In this document: piece by piece, positions 1 through 13,154 of the stretch
Numbering within the stretch: the stretch's first letter is position 1
Layout: the number at the start of each line of letters is the position of its first letter
DNA from: Cololabis saira
Taxonomy: Eukaryota; Chordata; Actinopteri; Beloniformes; Belonidae
Direction of reading: 5' to 3'
Length of the DNA: 64,000 nucleotides
NCBI RefSeq assembly: GCF_033807715.1
Contig: NC_084597.1
Location: 7,830,369 to 7,894,368, forward strand
The notes under the pieces: generated by a model
Seen by the model: only the letters and a program-made list of their open reading frames with translations
Databases searched by the model: none
What the model was told of the DNA's origin: nothing
Made by a program: the position numbers and the translations under genes

Positions 1-985
<985 letters not shown>

Positions 986-989
986 TTAA

Positions 990-2034
990 AGCAGCACAAT
1001 GTAACTTTCAGCTTTTGTTGAGTTTGGCGGCTCCTTTGGACAAAATCGGTAGTGCTTTACCAGAAAGAACACTACATTTCCCATGAGCACCAGCACGTAC
1101 TGCCATAAAGATCCTGTCCCCGTCGCGTGCATTTGTTTTGATAGTGAATGAACGGGACGGACTTTCAAAACTACTTTTCTGTTTTCAGCGGTCGTTTGCA
1201 GGACGGATAGCGAAGAGATTATGTATATATTTTTGGCTAAACAATATATTATGACGAAGTTGAAAATCACTAAGTTCAACTTGGTTTTATTAGTGAAGTC
1301 ACCCCCACCCCCCTGTCCTGTTTCAGCGAGATAGTTGCACCCCAAACTATAAACTAATACACTCTGATTTTGTTCTACTGCATCTTTTTCCTGTCACGTT
1401 TTTTAGAGGGACTTCGTCATAAATTAGTAGTCCAACATACTTACTGACAAAATAAAAAAATACTTTATAACCTTCATTCCTTATATTTTGCAGATCAGCC
1501 CTGCACAATTTTACAGTTCTCAGGAAAAATACTAGAACCCCCTGTATGTGAAAACATTCAAATTTTGATTCTTATTGAACATAGAACTCTACATTTACAT
1601 TTGTATCATAACAATTCTGTCTCTCTTGTCGGACATCCCTCCTCGTCTTTCAGCTCACTCCAGCCGGGCCAATGTTTATTCTTGTCTGGGCATTTTTTTT
1701 TTGTTTTTGTCCGGGCATTTAGCTTGTTACTCTCCCGCTTTCTTTTTTTTGCCTCCTCCCTTTTATTTTCTTCGTTGTTTTCGCTGCTTCAGCTTTCGTC
1801 TCGACCACGAATCGGGAAGGAGGGGGAAGTGACGTATGCCGTAAAGCAGCCAAAGCTGTAAAATGTGTAGTTTTTTAGTGTGGCAGGGTTCCTACCATGC
1901 TCCTCAAAGTTACATAGTGCCAGTGAAGGCGATACAGACCCCTCAGACCATGACAGAGGTTCATTAAACCTGTTGGAAGTTGATGGACCATCACAATGAA
2001 ATATATTATGGTGGAAAAGTTACATAGTGCTGCT
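990..2034. mobile_element. TTAA-flanked non-autonomous DNA transposon
   Basis: The ends are inverted repeats of about 19 bp starting AGCAGCACAATGTAACTTT, with one mismatch between the two ends. TTAA lies directly outside each end (986-989 and 2035-2038). A third copy of the end motif, AAAGTTACATAGTGC, occurs subterminally near 1906. The 1.04-kb interior has no credible transposase; its open frames are Ser/Phe/Leu-rich by composition. TTAA duplication is typical of the piggyBac and Kolobok superfamilies, and the sequence does not decide between them. Confidence 0.72.
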
Positions 2035-2038
2035 TTAA

Positions 2039-2386
2039 TACTATACTATTTTTCTGCTTTCATCAATATTATGACTGTAAAAAATTGCCAAGATGTATAT
2101 TGTTTATCACCATTCTGTCTAAAACTCACCCATTGTCATATTCTCACAGTTGTGCTTAGTTTTCCATGCTTTAATTTTACTCATAAGACACAAGTAAGAA
2201 ATAATACACATAATGAACTTGAAGGATTGGTAGGATAACAAGATTTATCTGAAAGGACTCACCATCTTGCTCTACTGCCTTTCCATTTGGCTGGGCCCAT
2301 TGCTTTGGTCCCCCTGTGTTTGTGTTCTATGGAAACAAATGAAATCAAAGTTCAACAAGGTCCTTTGCTCTGAGTCATAATATTTC
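2039..2386. other. Unassigned spacer
   Basis: AT-rich sequence between two TTAA-type elements. No coding, RNA or repeat structure is visible. Confidence 0.4.
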
Positions 2387-2390
2387 TTAA

Positions 2391-3036
2391 CCCTCCTGTT
2401 GTCCTCATTTTCTGTATACATCTTGTGTCCTCCGGGTCAAAATAACCGGTCTTCACTAAACCCCCATTATAAGCACCTTAATTGAATTTTAAACACCAAA
2501 TTTCATCTTGCTTGAAGAAAAATTGTCATTCACCACAACATATGTGAATGCCTGAGTTTTCACTCTTCACTTGTATTTCTATAGCTAAAGAAAAGAAAAT
2601 AACCTCTGGAAATCCACAAAAAAAGAGCTCTGCATTCTGCGAGAACGCCACCTCTCTTGTGTTGTTTACGTTTACTACTAATTGATCTGAGAGTGATCAT
2701 GGTCTCAGCAGTCCGTGAGAAAAACCAACTGATTTGTCTTGTTTACTTCTGGTACTGGTTGATCTGGGACACAACTAAAACATTGTAACATTCTGTGGTG
2801 TGTAAATAACTCTGTGACCTTGATTTCAACTCTATTTGCAAGACAAACTTTGTATATTTTGTTGTACAGCTTACATGGAAATGTGAATAAAAGCAACATT
2901 TCACTTTTTCTACTGTTGGGGCCAAGCTAGGAAAAGTCATTAAATTTCAAGTTAAAAATAATATTGTTTAAGGGATTTTTTTTTCTTGTTTTTTTACACA
3001 GTGGAAGGTCATTTTGACGAGAAGACAACAGGAGGA
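2391..3036. mobile_element. piggyBac-like MITE with TTAA duplication
   Basis: The left end reads CCCTCCTGTTGTCCTC. The right end, read from its outside inwards, is TCCTCCTGTTGTCTTC, so the two share the inverted core CCTCCTGTTGTC. TTAA flanks both sides (2387-2390 and 3037-3040). The 646-bp interior has only short frames without a transposase domain. Ends of this type with the following GGGTCAAAATAACC subterminal motif are common in teleost genomes. Confidence 0.75.
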
Positions 3037-3040
3037 TTAA

Positions 3041-3677
3041 TACAAAATAAAAATGTTCAGATCCATGTTTTGTATTGAACATCTCGCTGTATCCTGTTAT
3101 TGAGGTAATGGGGACAAAAGTTAGCAAAGTTTTGAAGACCCATAAATGGAAAACATAAAACTTTTTCTTTTAAACAACCATTTTCACACACACCTCCTGG
3201 TTGGCTGCTGGCAACGGTTTCTGAAGATTGGAGACAGATTTCTGTAAACCCAGCTGTGGCGGCAACTCCTGCAGCTGTTGCATTGATGCAATAGAACTAA
3301 AAAAGGGAGAGGATGAAGACAAAAGATGAAGGAAACTTCAACAAGAATATACCGATAAACAACAAACTTATACCATGTATATGTTATGCCTTATTCTGTC
3401 CTAAACTTTGACTGGGAAAAAAAAAGAAAAAAATCTGTCTTTTACTAAATTAACTTAAATTTAACTAAATATCGTTCCAGGCTCACCAATGTTTATATTC
3501 ATTTATTATAAAAATGTGTTGAGACAATTAACAAAGAAAAGGGGAAATTCAAACTGCTAGTAGAGAAATAAAATAAGATGGCATTTGAAAAATAAAATAA
3601 AATGTAAGTGGCAAATATGTACTTTTTTTTAATATAACAATCAGATGCAGATGTTGATACAACTATGAGGCTACTTG

Positions 3678-3679
<2 letters not shown>
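3041..3679. other. Unassigned AT-rich spacer
   Basis: A/T-rich sequence with several A-runs, for example near 3418-3434. No terminal repeats or coding frames are visible. Confidence 0.4.

Positions 3680-3712
<33 letters not shown>
3680..3712. repeat. (AT)n microsatellite
   Basis: About 16 uninterrupted AT dinucleotides, directly next to the probable hAT remnant that follows. Confidence 0.95.
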
Positions 3713-3713
<1 letters not shown>

Positions 3714-3715
<2 letters not shown>

Positions 3716-4349
3716 TGGTGGGTTAAAAATATCGATATTTTATCGATATGCATGTGTAGGAACAATTATCGATACATAAATCCAAGTATCGATTTATAAA
3801 AAAAAAAAAAAAAAAAAAACCTTTGCTTGAGTAAATTTTCTCTAAATGGACCTCTTAAAGTTTTAGTTGAATACCCCTGCTATAAAGTGTTAATATTTAA
3901 TGGGCCCCGGGCCACTCTGTACTGAAAAAATTGGCCCCAAGGTCAGAAAGGTCAAGAACCCCTGCATTAAAGTACACTCAAACTCAGAAGAAGTTGTCCC
4001 GATGTTTATCCTACTCACGACCCGAAAAAGTTTAATTTAATAAGGTAAGGCTTAACTCTACACCAGCCTTACATCAGTAAAAGTTCAGAGCTCAAAAACC
4101 CCCCCAAGAGTCCCGTGGTCGAGACGCAAAACGGTACTAGTTTCTTCTGAGCGGAGTAAGATTTTCGTCCGCAGGTCGAGGCGCGGTCGGCACGTGATCC
4201 CGCTGCACCAATAGGATGCGCGTTACTAGTCAACACAATGTATTTATTAATAACCCAATATCGCGATACAGTTTGTCACCTCCACGACACGCATCGTGCA
4301 GTTTTTGTATCGCGAAATTTCGTGGCATGATATATTTTTACACCCCTAC
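3714..4349. mobile_element. Probable hAT-type MITE remnant
   Basis: The left end TAGTGGTGGGTTAAAAATAT and the inverted right end TAGGGGTGTAAAAATATAT are imperfect inverted repeats, and the interior near the left end repeats the ATCGATA motif. A 20-A run lies at about 3799-3820. A fragment at about 3900-3965 ending in AAGAACCCCTGC looks like the end of another hAT element. No clean 8-bp duplication is found, so the boundaries are approximate. Confidence 0.4.
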
Positions 4350-5105
<756 letters not shown>

Positions 5106-5106
5106 T

Positions 5107-5635
5107 GATGAAGCATTGTGACAGCACGTGGCCCCTGCAGGGACAACGACGCCTTGCAGGTTGCCCCAGTCTCATACCCCCGCTTGACCCATTGTCAATG
5201 AAGTTCCAGCTTCCTACCTCCTGCAGGGCTTTGAACTAAGACCCAGCACCTTTGTGTTAGCTTCAACTTCCTACCCAGCTCCCTACCCACCCCCCCTGCA
5301 GACGACACCTGGAAGTTGGTTCGAACAGACTTGAATCACAAGAATACCCTATGGGGTAATTTAGAAGTCAGTGACAGTCAGGCCAACTGCCAGATAATGA
5401 CATTTGGCCACAGATCACATCTGATTGTAAATTACTTTTTGTCTCTCACTTGGTTTGTGTATTTCCTGCCTTCTGTACCTTGAAGCTTACTGTATAAAAA
5501 GTCATGACACAATCACCCGGGGTCGACACACCAACTCAGACACGACCTGTGCTGGTCCTGCTGACCGCCGGCTACTGAATAAAACTCACTACTCACAAGC
5601 GGACTTCTGAACTGGTTTTGATAAATTCCTCAACA
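5107..5635 (+). mobile_element. 5' LTR of an endogenous retrovirus
   Basis: The 3' boundary is well supported: the LTR ends CAACA two bases before a primer-binding site. Inside it are a TATA-like TATAAAAA (5493-5500) and a polyadenylation hexamer AATAAA (5578-5583), in the order expected for U3-R-U5. The 5' boundary, near TGAAGCATTG, is a guess because no second LTR is visible and no target duplication could be matched. Confidence 0.62.
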
Positions 5636-5638
5636 ATT

Positions 5639-5656
5639 TGGTGCTGTGACCCGGAT
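5639..5656 (+). other. Retroviral primer-binding site, tRNA-His type
   Basis: The sequence TGGTGCTGTGACCCGGAT begins three bases after the LTR end. It resembles the tRNA-His complementary primer site of some class I retroviruses, with a couple of differences. Its position fixes the direction of the element (plus strand). Confidence 0.6.
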
Positions 5657-6429
5657 GACAATAGACCTTTGATGGGAACTCCTTTTCCAGAACAACGGCA
5701 GTGACTCTATCTAAATTTTCAGAGGTAAGGGATCCACTTGCAAAATCTCAAATTATTGTTGCTGAGTTGTTGTCGAAAGTCTGTGGACTGGAGTACCAGA
5801 GAAAAAGTTGACGTCATCCTCAAATTTTAGGTAAGTCCGCTGTGTGGTTGTGAGGGTTATTTTTTTTTATTATTTTGTGTTATTGGGAAGGTTATTGTAG
5901 AGATGTTTTTAGGAATGCTGGCAATTTCATAACACTTGAATTTGATTGTGTTGTGAGAATGGTTTGCTTATCCTGCCTTAGAATTTGACTCGCTCTTCTA
6001 AAAAGGTTTAATATCTCGGGTAACATTAAAGAGCGAAATGGCCAGAACGCCATGGTTGGTCTGAGTACCAAAAGAATAGTCCAGTGGGACTTATAGCATA
6101 TGCAGGACTTGAGGTCCATAAGAAGTGTTGGAACACTGAGATATTTGTGAGAAATAGACATATACTGTATGTAGAGGAACTGTTTTTGTGGGGATGATTC
6201 GCTCTCCCAAATACTTGAGGTATATTTCATTTCAGTAAGAATTGACTCGCTCTCCTTACATTCACAGGAATGATTTGTATGCTCTGAAGTAGAATGATGT
6301 TTGGAAGAATTAGCAAGTGATTTGTGGGTAAAAGTAAGTGTAATTGAAAGTTTTTTTGGAGGGATCTTACAGAAAGAAAAATGGAAAGTTTTTGGGAAGT
6401 TTTTCAGTAAGAGAGTCAGAGAAAAAGTT

Positions 6430-6895
6430 GACTGGTCCTATTAAAATACATGTATGTAATTACGGTACCGATAGTTTTATTTGTTAGTTTTATTTGTTAC
6501 TTAGTTAGTATTAAATATGGTTAAAATAACTAAAGCACTTCAAACTCCCTCTGATGGCTCAACTAGAAGAATCTAAAAAACACAACGCAGACAAAAATGA
6601 AATTAGAGAGAATTCCCTTTAATCCCACAGCTGTTGCCAAAATCACACCAGAGCAAGCTCAGACCTTTTTACAATATTTATTGCCTTAACAGTTCAGAGG
6701 GAAGTAATACAGGTTGACTTTACTACTCTCACAAAACTTAAACAAGGAAAAGATGATAATCCCAGGGAACTTTATGCTAAAGCAATGTTGACAGCAAAAG
6801 AGAATTGTGGTCTGTCACGAGATCAGATTGATGGATTTCCTCCAGGGTACATGCAAAATATATATTTGCTAATTGCCCTCAACAAAGGGTAGGGC
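6430..6895 (+). pseudogene. gag-like relic of the endogenous retrovirus
   Basis: Lying about 0.8-1.2 kb after the primer-binding site, the plus strand holds short patches of protein-like sequence whose composition and spacing suggest a retroviral capsid C-terminal region. They are split by frame changes and in-frame stops. No intact frame exists, and homology is inferred from the position after the LTR and from general gag-like character. The unit is non-functional. Confidence 0.4.
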
Positions 6896-8550
6896 TGGAT
6901 AACGCAAAAAAAAAAGAATCTGAAATGTATGAAAATACTAATGCTTGTCAAAAGTGTTTCCTACAGCAGTTGAGCACAAAGAGGAGGCGCAGCGGAACCA
7001 GCCAATTAATTAATTCACACCAATCAACAAAAGGGCCCCACGTCACAAACAAAGAAAATGAAAACTGCTGGTGAGCCCACATAATCTCTCTCCTGCCTAT
7101 GGTAACTTCATCATGTAAGCGCATGAAAATATGTCTCCGAGCGAACTATAGTGTCTATAAGCCTTTTCTGAAAGCATGTCCAACTAATCTTTAACTAGAG
7201 GTGTCAAGTAACAAAGTACAAATACTTCATTACCTTACTTAAGTAGAAATGTTGGTTATGTATACTTCACTGGAGTAATTATTTTTCAGACGGTTTTTAC
7301 TTTTACTCCTTACATTTTCACGCAATTATCTGTACTTTTTACTCCTTACATTTTAAAAACAGCCTCGTTACTCTATTTCATTTCGGCCTTTTTTTTTTTT
7401 TTAAACTATCCAGTTAAATTGTGCCATCCGGATAGAGTGAATTTGGTTGTGGTTGGATGAGAAGTATAAACATAATACCATTCCGACACCCTATTGGTTT
7501 GTACGTGTCTGCTCTCTGAAACACATGTTAATGCTCAATAGTGCACATATATGGTTCTTTAATATATTTGTATTATACTAAGATGCATTCATTTTCAATG
7601 GCATTTAGCTAGGGCTGGGCGATATATCGAGTATAGGCGATGTATCTCGGCTTCTACTCTGTGCGATGTACAAAATGACTATCGTGAATATTCGAATATA
7701 CATTTGCTTTTAGCCGCGGGCGTTAAATTACAGGCTTTTCTCACTCTCTCGTCTCTCCTTCTCTGAGACATAAAACAAGTGCACCCTGTTACACACGTCA
7801 GTCACGTGTTGTCGTGTGTGCATTATCATTGGCCCCGACCAGCTGCTGGTGTCGGCGCTGCTGTCCGGGACCGCCGGTCACTTCCCCGCTTTAACTTTCC
7901 CAAACTCGCCTGTTTGCGCCGTGAGCTCATCTGCGCGGTTGCTACGCGCGACGGACTCTTTTCAAAGCAAACCGGTTTAGTAAAGACGGGAGGGGATGTT
8001 TTCCCCTCACACGGCTCTCTGGAGAACCGAGGAGTCGCTCAGCGCGACACGCGCAGCCGAGCCTTTAGACTGATTTATGGGTCCGCGTTACACCAACGCA
8101 GAGCCTACGGCGTAAATTGCGCGTCGCCGCGTACCCTACGGCGTAGGTTCTGCGTCGATTTAACGCAGAACCAAAATTCAGGCTTTTCTCTTCCAGAGCT
8201 GAGAAATGTCACCCAGTGTTGCTTAAATGTAGCCACATGAAACCAACCATTGTCATCGAAACAAAGTCAAACAATACTTTATGACGTCATATTTCTAAAA
8301 GTAAGTGAAAGTGATGCAAATTAAAGGAGGAAAGGATGAAACATTGCAGTCCCTACACCTACAATAGCCTGAATATAAAAGGTGCTGTAAAGGCCCCTCC
8401 TGCTCAGAGCAGCTCATCCTGGTAAAACCAGGTAAAACCGGGACCAGAACATGTTCTTAGCAGATGTTCGTCAGACGGGGAGTCAGAGATGCAACGTGCA
8501 CTTTCTGTTTTGAAATGACACTTTTTATGTTTATGCCACTCACTGCTTAG
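6896..8550. mobile_element. Composite of repeats interrupting the ERV
   Basis: This stretch separates the gag-like and integrase-like parts of the ERV and is a patchwork. At 7200-7400 is a repeat beginning GTGTCAAGTAACAAAGTACA. At 7612-7735 is the left end of a hAT element, TAGGGCTGGGCGATATATCG, shared with 54913 and 63171. A GC-rich block lies at 7780-8060. At about 8073-8185 is a palindromic Harbinger-like MITE containing GCCTACGGCGTA. The 153-codon open frame at 7779-8240 overlaps the GC-rich block and the MITE and shows no domain. Confidence 0.5.
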
Positions 8551-8554
8551 TAAC

Positions 8555-9730
8555 TGTTTAACAAATACAGTTTTGGTAACTCTGTGTCACTAGGCAATGC
8601 TTCAGGTGACCATGCAGCAAAAGAAGCCACCAAATTTGGCTTACCTGTCCCTGTAAAGCTTTGCCCTTCTATACCCGCTAACGACCTGGCTTCTCCTAAT
8701 GATGTAGCCCTCTTACAAGAGACTACTGATGTGTAGAAACACAGATTGTAGCTTTCCCATGGTTGTAAAAATGTAAATAATTTGTGGGTCAGCAACGACG
8801 GCCGCGTTGTGAAACCCACATCCTTGTACCCGTGAATAGCACGCATGTCGCATAGCTGATCACATGTAAGCAAAGGGGAAAGTGTCAGATAGTGTTGAAA
8901 GACTGATAAGCTCCAAGATTTGCATCCTATGAAAAAAAATATTGCAAACATTATCAACACTTCCCCCCACCATGATTTTTTTGAAGCTCTGCAAATAGAC
9001 TTTATTCATATACCAAAATGTGAGGGATATGAAAATGTTCTTGTATGAAAATGTTCTTGTATGTGAAGAGAATTTTTAAACTGGACTTAAATGGACAATG
9101 TCGTTGCCTTTGATCCTAATGTCGATGAGGTCAACACCCGTCAGGACCCATTAGGAAGCACAAACTCACACCTCATGAAAGGATTACGGGTAGACTTATG
9201 ACTATACCAAGCGATTCAGTTCTATGTATAAAGAAGATGGACTTCCATGCCATGGATGAATTCATGATATCATTTTGCTCTACTCTAACCTCTGCCGTTC
9301 AGTCAATCCACAGAAAAGTAAAAGCTTTCCAGTCTCCTCCTAGTGGCAAACCATGCCATAAACCTCCAACCCGGAGACTGGGTTTGTGTCAGAGAAAACA
9401 TCGCCGGTCCAAGGCTCAACACGTCCTGCTCACCACCGACACTGGAGTCAAGTGTGAGGGGCGTCTAAGCTGGATCCACGCATCCCACTGCAAGAACACA
9501 ACTCCTCGACCATGCACCGGAAACCAGTCGATTCCTTCTTCTTCCTGTGGCTCCTCGTCGGAGCCATTGGAAGAAACAGCGCAGGCAAGGAAAGCCCAGA
9601 AGCAGATGCATTATACATGCCAAGACACTCACATCTGTCACAGGCCAAACACTCTCCTTCTGAAGAACCGCTTGTTAAGCCTAAAACAAGCCAAAATCCA
9701 CTGCCCGATTCCATTGTTTTGTTTTAATGT
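8555..9730 (+). pseudogene. Integrase C-terminal / env N-terminal relic of the ERV
   Basis: Read on the plus strand across several frames, 8555-9010 resembles the N-terminal zinc-finger side of a retroviral integrase. 9330-9500 resembles the SH3-like integrase C-terminal domain, ending in the characteristic Trp/His/Lys-containing segment. Just after it, an ATG at 9512 opens a 71-codon frame with a hydrophobic stretch like an envelope signal peptide. Frame changes and stops interrupt every part, so no functional product is expected. The order matches a simple class I retrovirus lacking most of pol. Confidence 0.5.
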
Positions 9731-9803
9731 GGATTTTAATGTGAAGCACTTTGGTCACCCTGTGTGTTGTAAAGGGCTTTAGAAATAAAGATTGATTGAT
9801 TGA
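9721..9803 (+). mobile_element. LINE/SINE-type 3' tail
   Basis: AAAGGGCTTTAGAAATAAAG followed by GATTGATTGATTGA is the usual teleost LINE 3'-tail arrangement, with a short-period tail. It falls inside the env-like relic, so it is a later insertion. Confidence 0.5.
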
Positions 9804-9849
9804 GGATTATAGCTACCTTGCTACAATGGTTAATCGCTGTTCCATACCT

Positions 9850-9950
9850 CTACCAAAGGCATTTACTGGATTTGTGGCATGAAGGCTTATGAATACCTTC
9901 CAAACGGCTGGTCTGGAATATGTGGTCTGCTCTATGAAACATAGGGTAGG
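9850..9950 (+). pseudogene. Further env-like fragment
   Basis: After the LINE tail, about 30 codons in one plus-strand frame are rich in Trp, Cys, Gly and Tyr with spacing like a fish retroviral envelope surface segment. Frames are open only locally. It is taken as the continuation of the ERV relic. Confidence 0.35.
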
Positions 9951-10011
9951 ATTCCCAACGTTGTGTTGTACGTGAATGCATGTGAATTGTTGTACGAAAA
10001 ATTCATATCAT

Positions 10012-10063
10012 AAGAAAAATAATCACCGGTATTCGGTATGAACCGGTATACCGCCCTGCACTA
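10012..10063. mobile_element. End fragment of a GGTATACCG-type hAT element
   Basis: Closely matches, in inverted orientation, the left end of the complete element at 47522, including CCGGTATACCGCCC and the terminal CACTA. The other end is not present here. Confidence 0.6.
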
Positions 10064-10441
10064 AATTCACACATTATCTTGAAGTACGTACATATTTCAA
10101 ACACTGAATATATCATTTCAACAGTGTTATAAATCAAATATCATTTTCATAATACCTTATTTTCACGACCATTCGGTGCACCGTGTGAAAAGGCGCACCC
10201 TCAGTTTTGTGTGTAATTTTTGGATTTAAAAACACACATACAGCGCACCGAACCCAAAAGGCGCAGTCTACAGAGACGGAGCTGCACACACGCGAGCCGC
10301 AGAACACACACGCGCTGCAGAACACACACACACACAAGTGTGCTTATTTAATAATAGAGCGGGAGCAAAACTTAGTTTGATATTTTATTTCACTTTTCAC
10401 ATCAATCAAACCCTTCAAAGTCTTCATCTTCTGTTTCCGCA

Positions 10442-11066
10442 TTAAAGAATTTTTAAAAAACCACCGGGTCGCCGCACATAAACCTGCTTCAGCCACTCGA
10501 TCATCTCTTCATCCATCCAGCCCTTTTCATTTGCCTTTATAATGACTCTGGCTGGAAAAGTCTCTTTAGGCAACGTTTTACTTTTAAAAATCACCATCGG
10601 CGGCCGTTTCTGTCCATCAGCGTGGCAGGCAAGCACAACAGTAAATCAACTTTTCATACCCCGTTGTTCGGATCCCGACCGCGGTGGACCCGGTCGTCCG
10701 CTCTCCCGCGGTGGACCCGGTCGTCCGCTCTCCCGCGGTGGACCCGGTCGTCCGCTCTCCCGCGGTGGACCCGGTCGTCCGCTCTCCCGCGGTGGACCCG
10801 GTCGTCCGCTCTCCCGCGGTGGACCCGGTCGTCCGCTCTCCCGCGGTGGACCCGGTCGTCCGCTCTCCCGCGGTGGACCCGGTCGTCCGCTCTCCCGCGG
10901 TGGACCCGGTCGTCCGCTCTCCCGCGGTGGACCCGGTCCGCTGCCCGGCGCTGGTCCCCATTAACTCCACCGTGTGATTTACCGGGATGTGGAACGTGAG
11001 CGGCACCTTGTCCATGTCGGGGATGTTTCGGCTGCAGAATGAGCGGAAGCTTTCCATCTTTTCCAT
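10442..11066 (-). pseudogene. pogo/Tigger-type DDE transposase fragment
   Basis: Two minus-strand frames belong together. The upstream one (11066-10617) starts MEKMESF, contains IPDMDKVPLTF and IPVNHTVE, then nine copies of GERTTGSTA, then RTTGYEK. The downstream one (10636-10442) continues with ADGQKRPPMVIFKSKTLP and KGWMDEEMIEWLKQVY. These motifs and their order are those of the DDE endonuclease region of pogo-like transposases. A frameshift near 10617-10636 separates the halves, and the frame stops soon after the GWMDEEMIEWL motif, so the protein is incomplete. The 9-residue repeats are extra to the family. Confidence 0.7.
10681..10938. repeat. 27-bp minisatellite, nine and a half units
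   Basis: The unit GCGGTGGACCCGGTCGTCCG followed by CTCTCCC repeats with a strict 27-bp period, starting at 10681, 10708, 10735 and so on to 10897, with a partial unit after that. The copies look identical. Because 27 is a multiple of three, the array stays open in several frames on both strands. Confidence 0.95.
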
Positions 11067-11353
11067 GTAATCCGCCGGGCGCTGCTGCTACTGCGCTGGC
11101 ACCGTTTCATGAAGCGAAAGCACCGGGACGGACCTCCATGAAAATGTTCAATTTTCATTTCTTCCGCCAGCGCTACTGCTTTCAGTCGGACTCAGCCGCA
11201 ACTCACGGGTGCTTCACACGCCGTTCTCATGGTGGCTCCGCCTCACATTACCGTAATACAGGTAATAGATACGGCGCACCGTTTCATAGGGCACGTGGCA
11301 CATTTTAGAAAAAAAAAAATGTATGTGCGCCTTATGGTCGCGAAAATACGGTA

Positions 11354-11838
11354 CTACATATAATTCTTTTATTCAACTTTATTTTACTGAATTCTATACT
11401 AATCCACCATGAGTCAATAAAACCTTCTAGAGCATTTGAGTGAATTAGTGTCTAAATTTATGATTTCATCAACAATTTCTATGCCCCTTTTCAACCAACC
11501 GAACAACAATAAGATGATCCGACAAAACCAACTGATTGATCACTGTTCCAGATAAGACTCCACAAATACTGGATTATATATATATAAAAAAAAGGACCCA
11601 AAAAAATTATTAATAAAAATGTTTCCTTCATTTTTACAGCGCACACTATAATTCAGATCTAGCTTTGGGTCTTCCCTGCTTAAGAGAAGTTTTAAAACCA
11701 AAGATATGTGTCTTTATTGGCTATTCATACCAGTCCCATTTCTAAACAAAATACAGTTTTTAAATAGCCAACACAAATGAATTACAGTATATCCCTCTTT
11801 ATGAGATATATTGTAATAGGTCCTCATTATTTTGATCT
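11354..11838. other. Unassigned AT-rich spacer
   Basis: Low-complexity A/T-rich sequence. No gene or repeat end is seen. Confidence 0.4.
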
Positions 11839-11839
11839 C

Positions 11840-12288
11840 TTAAGGCTGAATTATGGTTTTGCGTTAAATCGACGCTGTGCCTACGCTGTGGGTGTCGTGC
11901 AACCCACGCCGTCACTGATATGCACCTCCCAAAAATTGTAACTACGCGTTGAGGCGACGCAGACCAAACGCAGACCGAGAGGGCTGTGATTGGTTCGCTT
12001 GGTAGCAACGCATTCCCGGTTTGAAGCAATCGTGAACTTTCAGCGCTCTTTTCTTCTTGTATGTGTGATTTTTTTTTTGTTTTGGTTTTTTGCACAATAG
12101 TTGTCCTTATCTCTTTGATTCACTGTGACCGGAAAAGTCGGATAAACCATTCAGGTAAAGATCGCGAACTAGCGGCCCCGGGGGGGTACTGCACCGTGGC
12201 GAAATGGAGTGACAGAGAAGTCCAAAGGGTTCACGACGGCGTCACAGTGACGGCGTAGGCACGTATAATAATAATCCAGCCTTTAACG
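11840..12288. mobile_element. Harbinger-like MITE
   Basis: The left end TTAAGGCTGAATTATGG and the inverted right end TTAAAGGCTGGATTATTA are inverted repeats. The interior next to the ends carries ACGCTGTGCCTACGC / GACGGCGTAGGC palindromes. The same core motif appears at 8073, 24683, 27848 and 53222. No transposase is present. Confidence 0.6.
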
Positions 12289-12508
12289 ATGCCGGTTTGG
12301 TCGCATTCCCATCTCCCCTAGCTTTGTGCAAAACCCAAATATGGAAAAAGAAGTTCTGTCATGGAAACAGCTCAAATTTGAACAAAAACTCCCAAATATT
12401 AGATCTGACAAACTGAGTCCCACCCACCGCCCCCAAAAATTAGAAAAACAGTCCCAATGTTCATCCATCCTCATTTTGAAAATGACACCTCTCTGACAGC
12501 GTATAAAT

Positions 12509-12558
<50 letters not shown>

Positions 12559-13151
12559 TTTTTAGCCTGATTCACAAAACAAACCAGTCTGTGGCTCAAA
12601 AACGGTGATACGATCCTGACTATGAGGTATGGTGCGGACCTCAGGTGTCCGATATACACCTAATGCAATGGGACTGGCTGTCAACAGGTTGTGTTACATG
12701 AAGACAAAAGAAAGTTACGCCAATACAATATTGAAGAAGTTTCTCCTGCTAAGGTGATGACAGCTCGGGAATTGGAAGATAAAAGCGATGGATCAATTAG
12801 AATAGGCTGCATAACAGTTGGGAATCAACCCATTTCAGAAAAATCACATCCATGTCAGTTCAACAACAGCCTGTAGACGTATGTCACGTTTTACTGAAGG
12901 TAAACATGCTGCTACCAATGACTAGTGCATCCTTCATTTAAGAAAAAACATAAAACGCTAATCTCGGTGTAAAATGGTTTAACACTCCATCTCATAAATG
13001 GCCTCTGGTTTTCTTTTCTAGTTACCATACAGTGTGGAAAGAGAAACTTTCCCAGACAAATTGGATAAAGCTTTTCACCATTTCATAAAAGGTCCAAAAA
13101 GAAAGAACCCTTTATGAAAACCAGCCCTCTGTCGCAAACTATTCAAGAGAC
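12288..13151. other. Unassigned stretch with a (CA)n tract
   Basis: Non-coding sequence with a 23-24 unit CA repeat near 12511-12557. Open frames here are short and domain-free. Confidence 0.5.
12511..12557. repeat. (CA)n microsatellite
   Basis: About 23 consecutive CA dinucleotides. Confidence 0.95.
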
Positions 13152-13154
13152 CAT

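Larger units (their letters stand above)
10153..11353 (-). mobile_element. pogo-family DNA transposon, internally deleted
   Basis: The ends are inverted repeats: left TACCTTATTTTCACGACCAT, right (inverted) TACCGTATTTTCGCGACCAT, both bounded by TA as expected for the Tc1/mariner-pogo group. The interior carries a minus-strand transposase relic and a 27-bp minisatellite. The total of 1.2 kb is short for an autonomous pogo element; the N-terminal DNA-binding part and much of the C-terminus appear to be missing. Confidence 0.75.

Noticed and set aside
7779..8240. 153-codon plus-strand frame
   Set aside because: It overlaps a GC-rich transposon block and a palindromic Harbinger-like MITE; no conserved residues, and the second half is MITE sequence.
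10542..10999. Plus-strand Gly/Arg/Pro-rich frames over the minisatellite
   Set aside because: The 27-bp repeat is open in several frames; only the minus frame carries transposase motifs on both sides.
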